Virus record (IMG/VR): IMGVR_UViG_3300006112_000022
Span: 1-44,408 of that record
From: a virus
DNA: 44,408 bases
Reading direction: 5' to 3' (one strand)
The translations under genes and the position numbers were made by a program. Below are positions 22,118 through 30,543 of the stretch, piece by piece. Within the stretch, counting starts at the first letter, position 1, and each line of letters starts with the position of its first letter. Under the pieces are notes generated by a model, which was not told the DNA's origin, ran no database searches, and saw nothing but the letters and a program-made list of their open reading frames with translations.

Positions 22118-22891
22118 ATGACACAGAAAACTTATCGCAGCATCTTTATCAGTGATGTACATTTAGGTACTAAAGACTCACAAGCAGAAAAACTAAATAA
22201 TTTTCTCAAACACAACTCCTGCGAGACACTTTATCTGGTAGGAGACATACTAGATGTTTGGAAGATTCAACAAAACAAATGGCGTTGGAAACAAAGCCAT
22301 ACCAATGTCGTTCGCCGTATTCTTGGGCATAGTAAGCGTGGCACTCGTGTTATATACATTGCTGGAAATCACGATGAGTTTTTGCGCCCACTAATGCCAT
22401 ACAATATCAACTTTGGTAATGTTGAAGTGGTTAATCAGATTGAACATATAGGATTAGATGGCAATCATTATCTAGTTGTACATGGTGATTTGTTTGATGG
22501 TATTACACGATTAGCGCCGTGGTTAAGTTTTTTAGGTGACAAAGCATATGATTTCATCCTTGCACTCAATAGCAAATTCAATTGGATTCGCCATAGGCTT
22601 GGTTTTGGGTACTGGAGCCTTAGCCGTTTCCTTAAGCATAAGGTCAAAAAAGCGATTGACTTCATTTTCCAGTTTGAAAGAAACCTTGCAGGATACTGCA
22701 AAAAACGAGGATACGATGGTGTAATCTGCGGACATATTCATCATGCCGAAATAAAAATGATAGATAATATAGTGTACATGAATGATGGTGACTGGGTAGA
22801 AAGTTGCACGGCACTAGTTGAAAAATTCGACGGTACATGGGAAATTGTAACCTGGACGAAAGACAAAGATGACAGTATTAATACTATCTAA
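22118..22891 (+). CDS. LpxH-like metallophosphoesterase
   Basis: The 257-residue protein shows the calcineurin-like metal motifs in order: DVHLG (13-17), GDILD (42-46), GNHDE (83-87), HGD (122-124) and GHIHH in the last third. The overall length and the C-terminal half resemble UDP-2,3-diacylglucosamine pyrophosphatase (LpxH) and its LpxH2-like relatives, which act in lipid A synthesis at the inner membrane. It overlaps the ATP-grasp gene by 23 bases, and a GT4 transferase follows. In bacteria such phosphoesterases often sit next to GT4 mannosyltransferases. Lipid A or other phospho-glycolipid substrates are possible; the name is tentative. Confidence 0.75.
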   Translation: MTQKTYRSIFISDVHLGTKDSQAEKLNNFLKHNSCETLYLVGDILDVWKIQQNKWRWKQSHTNVVRRILGHSKRGTRVIYIAGNHDEFLRPLMPYNINFGNVEVVNQIEHIGLDGNHYLVVHGDLFDGITRLAPWLSFLGDKAYDFILALNSKFNWIRHRLGFGYWSLSRFLKHKVKKAIDFIFQFERNLAGYCKKRGYDGVICGHIHHAEIKMIDNIVYMNDGDWVESCTALVEKFDGTWEIVTWTKDKDDSINTI

Positions 22892-23756
22892 ACAAGAACG
22901 AAACGAATACGAAACTAACCGATTGGTTGAAAGTTTCACTAATAAAAATATATCAGCAATGGTTGGTCACCCTGATGACTTTGACATTGTTGTTAGTCAA
23001 GACTTAAATCAGTCTATCAAGTATAAAGGTCAAGACTTTACAAAGCCTGACTTAGTATTAGTTAGATTAGGTGCAGGTATATTACCTTTTCAGTTAGCAA
23101 TCATTCGTCAGTTTGAAGAAATGGGTGTGCCATGTGTAAACCCAAGTAAACCAATCAATGTTGTTAGAGATAAACTAAGAACAGGACAGATACTTGCAGC
23201 AAATAAGATTGCTATACCAAAGACTATGATGGTTCGTTATCCTATTGATGATGGGTTAGTAGAGCATCACATAGGTTTTCCTTGTGTTGTTAAACTTGTT
23301 ACAGGTAGTTATGGCGAAGGTGTATATCTGTGTGAACGCAAGCGTGACTATAAGAAACTAATGGAGTTCATTGATACACTTGGTGCAAAGAAGACTATGA
23401 TTGTACAGGAGTACATGGCTACTAAACCAGGTGAAGACTTGCGTGTATTTGTAGTAGGTGGCAAAGTGATTGGTGCTATGCGTAGAACAGCACCAGAAGG
23501 TGACTTTAGAGCAAACATCACAGGTGGTGGCACTGGCAGTAACTATGAAGTTACACCCGAGATTGAATATCTTGCTAGAGAAACAGCACGAGTACTTGAA
23601 CTAAACATTGCCGGTGTTGACTTGTTGTTTAGTGAAACAGGGTTTGTAGTATGTGAAGCAAATAGTAACCCTGGCTTTAGTGGGTTTGAAAAGTATTGTC
23701 AAGTTGATGTAGCTGACCACATCACAGAATATATTAGATTTAGATTAAACCAATGA
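22869..23756 (+). CDS. RimK-like ATP-grasp ligase
   Basis: The 295-residue protein has the ATP-grasp pattern: N-terminal pre-ATP domain, CVVKLVTGSYGEGVYL (ATP-binding Lys and Gly-rich loop), EDLRVFVVGGKVIGAMRR, then GVDLL and VCEANSNPGFSGFE with the metal-binding Glu and Asn. These are typical of RimK/LysX/GshB-type enzymes that add amino acids such as glutamate to a peptide or protein. RimK itself modifies ribosomal protein S6, so a host translation target is possible. The gene is overlapped by its neighbours on both sides and must be co-expressed with them. Confidence 0.82.
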   Translation: MTVLILSKQERNEYETNRLVESFTNKNISAMVGHPDDFDIVVSQDLNQSIKYKGQDFTKPDLVLVRLGAGILPFQLAIIRQFEEMGVPCVNPSKPINVVRDKLRTGQILAANKIAIPKTMMVRYPIDDGLVEHHIGFPCVVKLVTGSYGEGVYLCERKRDYKKLMEFIDTLGAKKTMIVQEYMATKPGEDLRVFVVGGKVIGAMRRTAPEGDFRANITGGGTGSNYEVTPEIEYLARETARVLELNIAGVDLLFSETGFVVCEANSNPGFSGFEKYCQVDVADHITEYIRFRLNQ

Positions 23757-24739
23757 AAACTGTACTCATTGTAACTGATAACTTAAAGGATCAGATTAAT
23801 GGCGTTGTCACAACATATAAAAACATTGAAGCGTGTGCGCTTTTGGACGGTTATAACTTTGTATATGTTGATCCCGGGAGGTTCGGCTACATTGATTGCC
23901 CTAAGTATAACGAAGTCAAGATTGCCTATCCCCGGAAGATGGGCCAGATACTTGAGGAGATCCGTCCGGATCATATCCACATCGCCACAGAGGGTCCTCT
24001 CGGTCTGTACGCTAGAAGGTATCTTTCATTGGTTGGCAGGAGCTATAATACTGCTTATCATACCCGTTTTCCTGAAGGTATAAAAAAGATATTAGGCGTA
24101 CCTGAATCTATTACATGGAAGTATGTCAAGTGGTTTCATGCTAAGTCAAAAAAGATATTGACTACAACTGACACAATGGTTCGTGAATTAAAAGATAAAG
24201 GATTCAAGGGCGAAGTTATACCTTGGACACGAGGTGTTGATAGAAGTATATTTCATCCCGGTGATAGTGAACTAAGCAAACGAATGATTTTGGTATGTGT
24301 TAGTCGTGTTAGCAAAGAAAAGAACCTAGAACAATTCTTTGAATTAGATATGCCAGGTGCTCGTAAGATTATGGTAGGTGATGGACCTATGCGTAAAGAA
24401 TATGAAGCCAGATATACCGATGTAGAATTCGTTGGATTCAAAACTGGACACGAGTTAGCAGAATATTATAGAATGGCACATGTGTTTGTGTTCCCTAGCG
24501 TTTGGGAAACATTTGGTATAGTAATGATTGAAGCAATGGCATGCGGTACACCTGTTGCGGCATTTCCTGCACCTGGACCATTAGATGTAATTGATGAAGG
24601 TGTTACCGGTTGTATGCATGATAGCTTAAAATTTGCAGTAATGAACGCCTCATTATTAGATAGAACTAAAGTACTAGAAGGTAGTCAACGATGGAATTGG
24701 GAAAATGCGTGGTTGATTTTTAAAGAGAACCTAGTATAA
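23753..24739 (+). CDS. GT4-family glycosyltransferase
   Basis: The 328-residue protein has the C-terminal GT-B signatures of family GT4: CVSRVSKEKNLEQF, KIMVGDGPMRKEYE, EYYRMAHVFVFPSVWETFGIVMIEAMACGTPVAA. The WETFG...EAMACG block binds the nucleotide sugar. The shape is close to GDP-mannose-dependent mannosyltransferases. ATGA overlap with the ligase gene. Bases about 23873-24050 are clearly richer in G+C than the rest of the gene (34 of 60 in 23941-24000 against 21 of 60 in 24061-24120) and use codons such as CCC, CGG and ATC, suggesting a patch acquired by recombination. The protein frame is uninterrupted through it. Confidence 0.85.
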   Translation: MKTVLIVTDNLKDQINGVVTTYKNIEACALLDGYNFVYVDPGRFGYIDCPKYNEVKIAYPRKMGQILEEIRPDHIHIATEGPLGLYARRYLSLVGRSYNTAYHTRFPEGIKKILGVPESITWKYVKWFHAKSKKILTTTDTMVRELKDKGFKGEVIPWTRGVDRSIFHPGDSELSKRMILVCVSRVSKEKNLEQFFELDMPGARKIMVGDGPMRKEYEARYTDVEFVGFKTGHELAEYYRMAHVFVFPSVWETFGIVMIEAMACGTPVAAFPAPGPLDVIDEGVTGCMHDSLKFAVMNASLLDRTKVLEGSQRWNWENAWLIFKENLV

Positions 24740-24740
24740 T

Positions 24741-24748
24741 ACTAAATA
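24741..24748 (+). promoter_or_regulatory. Late promoter box (ACTAAATA)
   Basis: TAAATA core one base after the glycosyltransferase stop; it would transcribe the structured leader and the GIY-YIG gene. Confidence 0.45.
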
Positions 24749-24750
24749 CA

Positions 24751-24769
24751 TTGCTAGATAGGCTAGCAA
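24751..24769 (+). promoter_or_regulatory. Hairpin in the GIY-YIG gene leader
   Basis: TTGCTAG-ATAGG-CTAGCAA, a perfect 7-bp stem without a T run. A counterpart (AATGCTA-ATA-TAGCATT) stands at the same place in the leader at 25510-25526. Confidence 0.5.
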
Positions 24770-24834
24770 ATCTAACAGACTTTAACCAATATGACCTTAG
24801 AGTGTTTTGGAATAAATACTTCTGATAATACTAA

Positions 24835-24869
24835 CTGACTTTAATCAATGGGCGTTTAGTCAGTACGCC
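24835..24869 (+). ncRNA. Predicted H-type pseudoknot in 5' leader, copy B
   Basis: CTGACT (24835-24840) pairs with AGTCAG (24858-24863), and GGCG (24851-24854) in its loop pairs with CGCC (24866-24869). Copy C at 25551-25586 has the same plan with compensating base changes in both stems. It lies about 25 bases before AGGAGAG of the GIY-YIG gene. The rest of 24740-24905 holds the late box, a hairpin and a decayed similar element (CAGACTTTAACC at 24776-24787). Confidence 0.6.
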
Positions 24870-24905
24870 GTTCAATGGTGTTGTCGCACTTTTAGGAGAG
24901 CGATA

Positions 24906-25511
24906 ATGCTTCAATTTTATGTATATGCGTATCTACGCAAACAAGACTCAAAAACAGCCAAAGCCGGCACACCTTATTACATCGGTAAAGGTCGCGGTGA
25001 TAGAGCATGGAATCACAAATCAAAAGATGTTATAGCACAACCGTATGATTTCCGAGATATTGTTATTTTAGAAGACGGATTATCCGAGCTTGGCGCATTT
25101 GCGTTAGAGCGTAGGTTGATTCGTTGGTGGGGTAGAATTGATAATGGGACAGGTATACTAAGAAACTTAACTGACGGTGGCGAAGGGACGAGTGGGTATA
25201 AACAATCAGTGGAGCATATAAAGAAACGATTTACTAATAGAAAGTTAATCAAAGCACCTGAAGTACAAAACACTTTTACTTGCGTTGTTTGTAATAAGAT
25301 ATTTGAGAAAACCTTTTCTGTATTCAATAAACTAAAGGACTGGAAACCTGATCATTGTTCGTTAGAATGTTCCAGAAAAACACAGTCTTCCCGAATCTCT
25401 AACAATACAGTGACATGTAATTGCGGGCACATAACCAGACCATGTAATCTGAAAAGACACCAAAATAAATGTAAAATGTTTACCGAACTCATAGACAGCA
25501 CTAAATATTAA
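24906..25511 (+). CDS. GIY-YIG endonuclease with zinc fingers
   Basis: The 201-residue protein has VYAYLR and [15 protein letters not shown], the two strands of the GIY-YIG catalytic core with the following Arg, then [14 protein letters not shown] with the catalytic Glu region and [11 protein letters not shown]. The C-terminal half has Cys/His sets ([26 protein letters not shown]) likely to bind zinc and DNA. Such genes are mobile homing endonucleases in T4-like phages. It sits between two copies of a leader element, so it may have been inserted between a leader and its gene. Confidence 0.82.
   Translation: MLQFYVYAYLRKQDSKTAKAGTPYYIGKGRGDRAWNHKSKDVIAQPYDFRDIVILEDGLSELGAFALERRLIRWWGRIDNGTGILRNLTDGGEGTSGYKQSVEHIKKRFTNRKLIKAPEVQNTFTCVVCNKIFEKTFSVFNKLKDWKPDHCSLECSRKTQSSRISNNTVTCNCGHITRPCNLKRHQNKCKMFTELIDSTKY
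25500..25507 (+). promoter_or_regulatory. Late promoter box (ACTAAATA)
   Basis: TAAATA core overlapping the last codons of the GIY-YIG gene, upstream of the second structured leader. Confidence 0.45.
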
Positions 25512-25539
25512 TGCTAATATAGCATTGCTATACAATAGC
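25510..25539 (+). promoter_or_regulatory. Two small hairpins in the leader of the zinc-ribbon gene
   Basis: AATGCTA-ATA-TAGCATT (25510-25526) and GCTAT-ACA-ATAGC (25527-25539) are adjacent perfect stems. Confidence 0.5.
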
Positions 25540-25550
25540 ACCTAAGATAT

Positions 25551-25586
25551 CAGACTTTAAATGTACGAGCCTTTAGTCTGTGGGCT
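25551..25586 (+). ncRNA. Predicted H-type pseudoknot in 5' leader, copy C
   Basis: CAGACT (25551-25556) pairs with AGTCTG (25575-25580); AGCC (25568-25571) pairs with GGCT (25583-25586). Loop sizes match copy B (TTT between stem-2 5' strand and stem-1 3' strand, two bases before stem-2 3' strand). The ribosome site TTTAGGAGA begins 10 bases later, so folding could control translation. Confidence 0.6.
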
Positions 25587-25611
25587 GTTTTAAATTTAGG
25601 AGATAAAATTG

Positions 25612-26409
25612 ATGTACGCAAACAAAATGGCCGTCGCCATGAAGACAAACGGGCGTGTTCTCCGCGAACACAAAGACACTGTATTCGTTAACTTCGGATC
25701 TGAATACACAGTGTATATGAAAAACCTCAACACAAAACGAGCATTAGTCAATGTATTCATTGACGGTGAAGACATGACACCTGGTGGCATTGTTCTCAAT
25801 GCAGGTCAAGAGATTGACTTGGAACGCTCAATCAAAAACGGCAATCTACGTGAAGGTAACAAGTTCAAGTTCATTGAACGTACCGGCGCAATTGAAAATC
25901 ATCGCGGTATCAAACTAGAAGACGGATTAGTTCGTGTTGAATATCAGTTTGAACTATATGATATGAATCAATTCTTTCACTCTAACCAAATAATGCAAAA
26001 ATATTACCGAGGAATTGGTGGTTCAACAGGTGATTGGGTTGGCCCAATGAGCGCAACATATAGTGCGACTAATATCAGTGGCAGTGCGTCAATGGATAGT
26101 AGTTGGATCACTGCATCAGGTGCAAGTCTTAACTCAGTGCAAGCACAATCAATGCCAGCAAATGATGTTGGTATCACAGTAGCAGGTAGTAAGAGTACAC
26201 AATCTTTTACAACAACTACAATAGGTACACTGGAGATTGAAAAGCATTCTATTGTATTGAAATTGCTAGGTGAGACACCAAACAACAAGCCTGTATTACA
26301 ACCTGTCAATGTCAAGATGAAACCTAAATGCTCTACTTGTGGTAAGCAAAACAAAGCAACAGCAAAGTTTTGCACCGAGTGTGGTACATCACTTGAAATC
26401 TTTGCATGA
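25612..26409 (+). CDS. Zinc-ribbon protein, 265 aa
   Basis: Start at ATG 25612 behind TTTAGGAGATAAAA; a TTG directly before it is in frame but less likely. Residues 1-130 are a compact beta-rich domain (DTVFVNFGSEYTVYMKNLNTK...). The middle is Ser/Thr/Ala-rich and flexible. The C-terminus CSTCGKQNKATAKFCTEC is a zinc ribbon of two CxxC knuckles. Its leader carries a pseudoknot, as does T4 gene 32, but no other similarity to gp32 is evident. It could be a virion or nucleic-acid-associated protein. ATGA overlap with the next gene. Confidence 0.65.
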   Translation: MYANKMAVAMKTNGRVLREHKDTVFVNFGSEYTVYMKNLNTKRALVNVFIDGEDMTPGGIVLNAGQEIDLERSIKNGNLREGNKFKFIERTGAIENHRGIKLEDGLVRVEYQFELYDMNQFFHSNQIMQKYYRGIGGSTGDWVGPMSATYSATNISGSASMDSSWITASGASLNSVQAQSMPANDVGITVAGSKSTQSFTTTTIGTLEIEKHSIVLKLLGETPNNKPVLQPVNVKMKPKCSTCGKQNKATAKFCTECGTSLEIFA

Positions 26410-26660
26410 AAATAGAAACATCACTAGACTGGGCTGAGGTCAAATCTAAACTGATTAGTCAGATTAGTAAAGTTGACTATCACCCAGACTTTAGTAAGAT
26501 GGTTGCTAACATAAGCAAGTTAGTTGACGAGTTGAGTATATTAGAAGTTAATGCAAGACGTATTAATAAAACTACATATACTCAACCTAAAGTTGATGAA
26601 ATCAACAAAGCAATAGACCATTTGGAAAAATTGTTGTTGATTGCTCAGTTGATGAATTAG
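26406..26660 (+). CDS. Small helical protein, 84 aa
   Basis: A Lys/Asn/Ile-rich helical protein (MKIETSLDWAEVKSKLISQI at the start) coupled by ATGA to the zinc-ribbon gene. It ends in TAG, one of only three TAG stops seen, overlapping the stop of the convergent fibre gene by two bases. No family recognised. Confidence 0.6.
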   Translation: MKIETSLDWAEVKSKLISQISKVDYHPDFSKMVANISKLVDELSILEVNARRINKTTYTQPKVDEINKAIDHLEKLLLIAQLMN

Positions 26661-28246
26661 AAGTTAGTCACTGATGTTGATATTGATACGGTGGATAGTG
26701 CAGGTGATGTGTTTGCACCAGAAACACTACTACCACCTGCACTTATTGTACCTCCACCTGCAGTGTTATTTGGTGTGAATGAGGTAAATGTGTTTGTTGC
26801 CGATGCATATGTATATCCACTAATAGTAGGTTGTGCTCCGCTGGCAGGTAATTTAAAGATGCTACCTCCTCCAGTACACAAATAGAAGTATGTAGTATCA
26901 TTAACTCCGGTGTACACTTCATAGGAACTGTTAAATGCTGTAACACTACTCAGAACATTTTTCCATAAAACGTTTCCGCTCGTATCCATTTTTATAATAA
27001 TACATGCCCCGGTACCCACTGAGTACTGATATCCTGCAAGATAAATTACTGTTTGTGATTTTGAGTAATGCACAGTAGCTACAAACATGTCGGCAATTGT
27101 GTAAGCCCAATTTGTAGTAGAACCTGAAGCACTAAGACTGATAATTGTTGATCCATTCGTTATGTAAGTACACCTACCACCAATAATCACATTGGCGTTA
27201 TTATCTACATCTATTGCTTCTGGGACCAAATATGTTCCGGAAGTAGGTGCTGAAATTTGTCTTTCCCAATTAGTAGAACCGCTGGAACTAAAATTAAACA
27301 TCACAAAACCATTACCCGGATTGCTTGCGAAGCTGATAACCCCAAAGTAAGTGTTTGATTCACGCTGACACACTGAATACGCATATTCACTGGCTAATCC
27401 TGTAATTTGTTTTTGCCACGATAATGCACCTGCGGTTGTAAATTTATGAACAGTTGGGTTAGTTTGTATAGTTATCACTGCAGGACCAGTGTGATCTGCT
27501 GACATAGAATAATAATCACCTGAGGTTCCTAATAATGAAGTAGGTGTAATTCTAACATGCCATGCTAGTGTAGCACTACTGCCACTATTGTTCAATTTAA
27601 TTATATCTGAATATGAAAATGTACTGTTTGGACCAGTGGCTGCTTGAACATATACTGCGGCAGTATTGGCTGTGCTACTATTTGTTCTTTCAAGTGCAAC
27701 GGTGTCTGGCCAATAATCAGTATACGCTGGATAATTATATGCAAAATTTACTGCACCTGCAGAAGTGAATGACTGCGTATACCACCCAGTGTAAGCTGAG
27801 TTTCCACTGGTAGCTAAAATATTGTTTGCACTATCTACTGCAATAGACACTATACGAGGTGCGGATGTAGTAACAGCAGCCACCCATCCTTGTGATATAG
27901 GTGTAATGGAACTACTCTGTGTACTGTTTGCACTGTTGCCCACACTGTTAGTGGCATATACCACAAATGTGTATGCTGTACCAGTTGTTAATCCAGTTAC
28001 GGTTACTGAACCAGAACCCGATTGTGTGACTGTTGCGGTTAAACTACCGGGACTACTAACTGCGGTATATTTTGTAATAGGTGAACCACCGTTACTGCTT
28101 GGTGCGGTAAAGTTTACAGTAACGCTAGTAGGTGATGCTTCAGTAACACTAGTAATACTAGGTGCCCCTGGCACAGTTGCCGATGATACTAATGTTACTG
28201 CAATTGATTCAGGACCAAACACAGATCCAATACTAGTTATAAACAT
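26657..28246 (-). CDS. Tail-fibre-associated protein with fibronectin III domain and beta-propeller-like region
   Basis: The 529-residue protein has a short N-terminal part, one fibronectin type III domain (PGAPSITSVTEASPTSVTVN ... TGLTTGTAYTFVVYATNSVG, residues about 28-115), and then several related blades of 40-50 residues with patterns such as 'VDSANNILATSG' and 'SGSTNWERQIS', fitting a beta-propeller. Fn3 domains are frequent on phage tails and bind carbohydrates. It is the last gene of the minus-strand fibre operon, six bases after the gene before it, and converges on the plus-strand genes. Confidence 0.7.
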   Translation of the reverse strand: MFITSIGSVFGPESIAVTLVSSATVPGAPSITSVTEASPTSVTVNFTAPSSNGGSPITKYTAVSSPGSLTATVTQSGSGSVTVTGLTTGTAYTFVVYATNSVGNSANSTQSSSITPISQGWVAAVTTSAPRIVSIAVDSANNILATSGNSAYTGWYTQSFTSAGAVNFAYNYPAYTDYWPDTVALERTNSSTANTAAVYVQAATGPNSTFSYSDIIKLNNSGSSATLAWHVRITPTSLLGTSGDYYSMSADHTGPAVITIQTNPTVHKFTTAGALSWQKQITGLASEYAYSVCQRESNTYFGVISFASNPGNGFVMFNFSSSGSTNWERQISAPTSGTYLVPEAIDVDNNANVIIGGRCTYITNGSTIISLSASGSTTNWAYTIADMFVATVHYSKSQTVIYLAGYQYSVGTGACIIIKMDTSGNVLWKNVLSSVTAFNSSYEVYTGVNDTTYFYLCTGGGSIFKLPASGAQPTISGYTYASATNTFTSFTPNNTAGGGTISAGGSSVSGANTSPALSTVSISTSVTNF

Positions 28247-28252
28247 TATATT

Positions 28253-30490
28253 TTATCCAAATGAGTTATAAGAACCGTATGCCTGCCAAGTACCACCTGA
28301 TGTTCTTAATAAAGCAAATGTTTGTATTTCATATCTACTTGCAGTTGGTGTTGGTGCAGTTGCGTTTGGCCAATAGATAGTAGTTGCTGAGCCGTTAATT
28401 TGTAATGCATTAGCAAAATACGGAGTACTACCTTGATTTAAGAATAATGAAACAGAAATTACTTGACTATTAGTAGTTGGTACGTTTTGCAAGTTTGCTG
28501 TAAAGTTCGCAGAAATACCCGTGTGTATAAACACCGCACCGGTTGAGATATCATGGTTAACTGTACCTGTTGCACCGGTTTTTGTATTAAGTGTTTCAGT
28601 TGCTTGTTGAATACTCAACCAACCTGTTGTAGATAAGTTACCAGTAAATACGCCAATTGAAGAACCAATGTTACCAACGTTAGCGTTAGCGGTTACAGCT
28701 AAACTACTTAATGTACCAACACTTGTAATGTTAGGTTGTGCAGCAGTTGTTAATACACCTTGGTGATAATTAGCAACTACTAAATTACCTAAACTAGCAT
28801 TAGATGCAGTAATATTACCAGTACCACCGGTCCCTACAGATAAGTTACCAGTTACACCTATATCACCTGCATGACTATTATAATATGTGCTGATTGCATT
28901 AGTTCCAGTTGAATCTTGTATGTTTGCAACCTTAACATAATTAGTAACATTTAAGTTTGTTAATGTACCAACACTAGTAATATTAGGTTGTGCATTTGTT
29001 GTTACTGTTCCTGCAGTGCCAGCACTTGTTGCATAAGTTGCATTAGCTACGGTACCGGTTACATTAGCACCATTAATACTTGTTAGTAGACTACCATCAG
29101 CAGTTATCTTGTGACTAAATGTAAAACTATTTGATGTAGAATTATATAAGATGTTAGCACTTGCACCTGTTATTTTAATGCCAGCACCATTTGCTTGCAC
29201 CGCGCTTGATGCATTATTTGCAAGTATGATATTGAGGTCATTAGTAGTAATTGCAGTACTATTAATAGTTGTTTGAGTGCCGTTGACAACTAAGTTACCA
29301 CCAACAGTAACATCGTTTGTAACACTCAAACTAGTTAGTGTACCGGTACTAGTAATATTCGGTTGTGCATTAGTTAGTACAGTTCCTGCATACAACGAAT
29401 AGTTTGCATTTGCGACGGTACCAGTTACGTTTGCACCGGTTATTCCCGATAGTAGATAACCATTACCTGAATGATAGTTAGCAATTACTAAGTTACCCAA
29501 ATTAGCATTTGCAGCAGTAACGTTGCCGCTTAGTGTAACAATGTTACCTGTTATGTTACCTGTATAAGTAGGTAGATAACTAGCTACATTTGAATTTGCA
29601 TATGCTGCGGGAAGACCAGTCAGTTGACTTCCGTTACCAATGAAATAAGTTGCAGTTGCATTACCACTAACTGATAGATTTGCGCTTGAACCAGAAACTG
29701 CTAAATTACCCGAAACCAATGCATTGCTATTTAAATGTACGTTCCCACTACCGTTACCGGCTAATGTTAGATCGCCATTTGTAGTTTTTGCACTTACACT
29801 ATCAACATTAATTTGTTCGGCAAACACAATAGGATTTCCATCACTACTTGTGATATTATTTCCGGTTTGAATTTGCAATGTTCCTTGTACAGCGATAACT
29901 CCTGACCCTGTTGGATTCAATCTAATTCCACCTGATCCAGACGTAGTTACTTGTAAGTCTTGATTTAAATTTGCAGATACAACAATAGTTCCTGAATTTG
30001 ATTGCAAAACTTTTTGACCATCAATATATAATGAACCAGGACCAATATATGCACTTTTAAAATAGTTTGATGGGCTACCTAAACTGTATATATTTGCGGT
30101 TATAGGCATAATGTTACCGCCTAAATTAACATTTGCTAAATTTGATGTTCCAGTAGAAACAATATTTGATGTTATATTATCTACTGTTAATGTGTTGCTT
30201 GTACTGTTGAATGTAAAATTCGCACTTGCACCAAAACTTCCAGCATTGTTAAATTGAATTTGTGTATTTGATCCTGCCGGATTAGTTGAACCTCCACCGC
30301 CTCCACCTGAGACGGTTGAGAAACTTAGATTTCCTGCACCGTCTGTGACAATAGCTTGTCCACTACTACCACCTGTTATTTTGACGTTTCCTATAGATCC
30401 TAATTGACTTGTGCCATTAACTACGAGGTTAGCAAAGGTAAATGTTGCTGATCCATTAACGCTCGTAGGTTGTAAATTGGTAAATGACAT
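28253..30490 (-). CDS. Tail fibre protein B
   Basis: The 745-residue protein is made of Asn/Thr/Gly/Ser-rich repeats such as TTAAQPNITSVGTL (three good copies) and 'ASLGNLVVANY', typical of long fibre shafts. The C-terminal 100 residues (VFIHTGISANFTANLQNVPT onward) form a non-repeat head with counterparts in fibre A. A long stretch (LNVTNYVKVANIQDSTGTNA) is nearly identical between the two fibres, though the codons have drifted. A late box lies 22 bases before its ATG, with AGGAAT as ribosome site. Confidence 0.85.
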   Translation of the reverse strand: MSFTNLQPTSVNGSATFTFANLVVNGTSQLGSIGNVKITGGSSGQAIVTDGAGNLSFSTVSGGGGGGSTNPAGSNTQIQFNNAGSFGASANFTFNSTSNTLTVDNITSNIVSTGTSNLANVNLGGNIMPITANIYSLGSPSNYFKSAYIGPGSLYIDGQKVLQSNSGTIVVSANLNQDLQVTTSGSGGIRLNPTGSGVIAVQGTLQIQTGNNITSSDGNPIVFAEQINVDSVSAKTTNGDLTLAGNGSGNVHLNSNALVSGNLAVSGSSANLSVSGNATATYFIGNGSQLTGLPAAYANSNVASYLPTYTGNITGNIVTLSGNVTAANANLGNLVIANYHSGNGYLLSGITGANVTGTVANANYSLYAGTVLTNAQPNITSTGTLTSLSVTNDVTVGGNLVVNGTQTTINSTAITTNDLNIILANNASSAVQANGAGIKITGASANILYNSTSNSFTFSHKITADGSLLTSINGANVTGTVANATYATSAGTAGTVTTNAQPNITSVGTLTNLNVTNYVKVANIQDSTGTNAISTYYNSHAGDIGVTGNLSVGTGGTGNITASNASLGNLVVANYHQGVLTTAAQPNITSVGTLSSLAVTANANVGNIGSSIGVFTGNLSTTGWLSIQQATETLNTKTGATGTVNHDISTGAVFIHTGISANFTANLQNVPTTNSQVISVSLFLNQGSTPYFANALQINGSATTIYWPNATAPTPTASRYEIQTFALLRTSGGTWQAYGSYNSFG

Positions 30491-30511
30491 GTAATATTCC
30501 TGTACTTTTTA

Positions 30512-30519
30512 TATTTATC
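30512..30519 (-). promoter_or_regulatory. Late promoter box for fibre B (GATAAATA)
   Basis: On the minus strand the box is followed by TAAAAAGTAC and AGGAAT before the ATG. The fibre A leader has the matching series TAAATACAAAAGTAC and AGGAAT. Confidence 0.6.
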
Positions 30520-30543
30520 TAAAAATTAGATAGACAGGTTTAC

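Noticed and set aside
24751-24769. Hairpin considered as a terminator after the GT4 gene
   Set aside because: The stem is perfect but no T run follows; it resembles the leader hairpin at 25510 instead.
27822-28271. Plus-strand frame opposite the Fn3 gene
   Set aside because: Lies wholly within a well-supported minus-strand gene and has no ribosome site.
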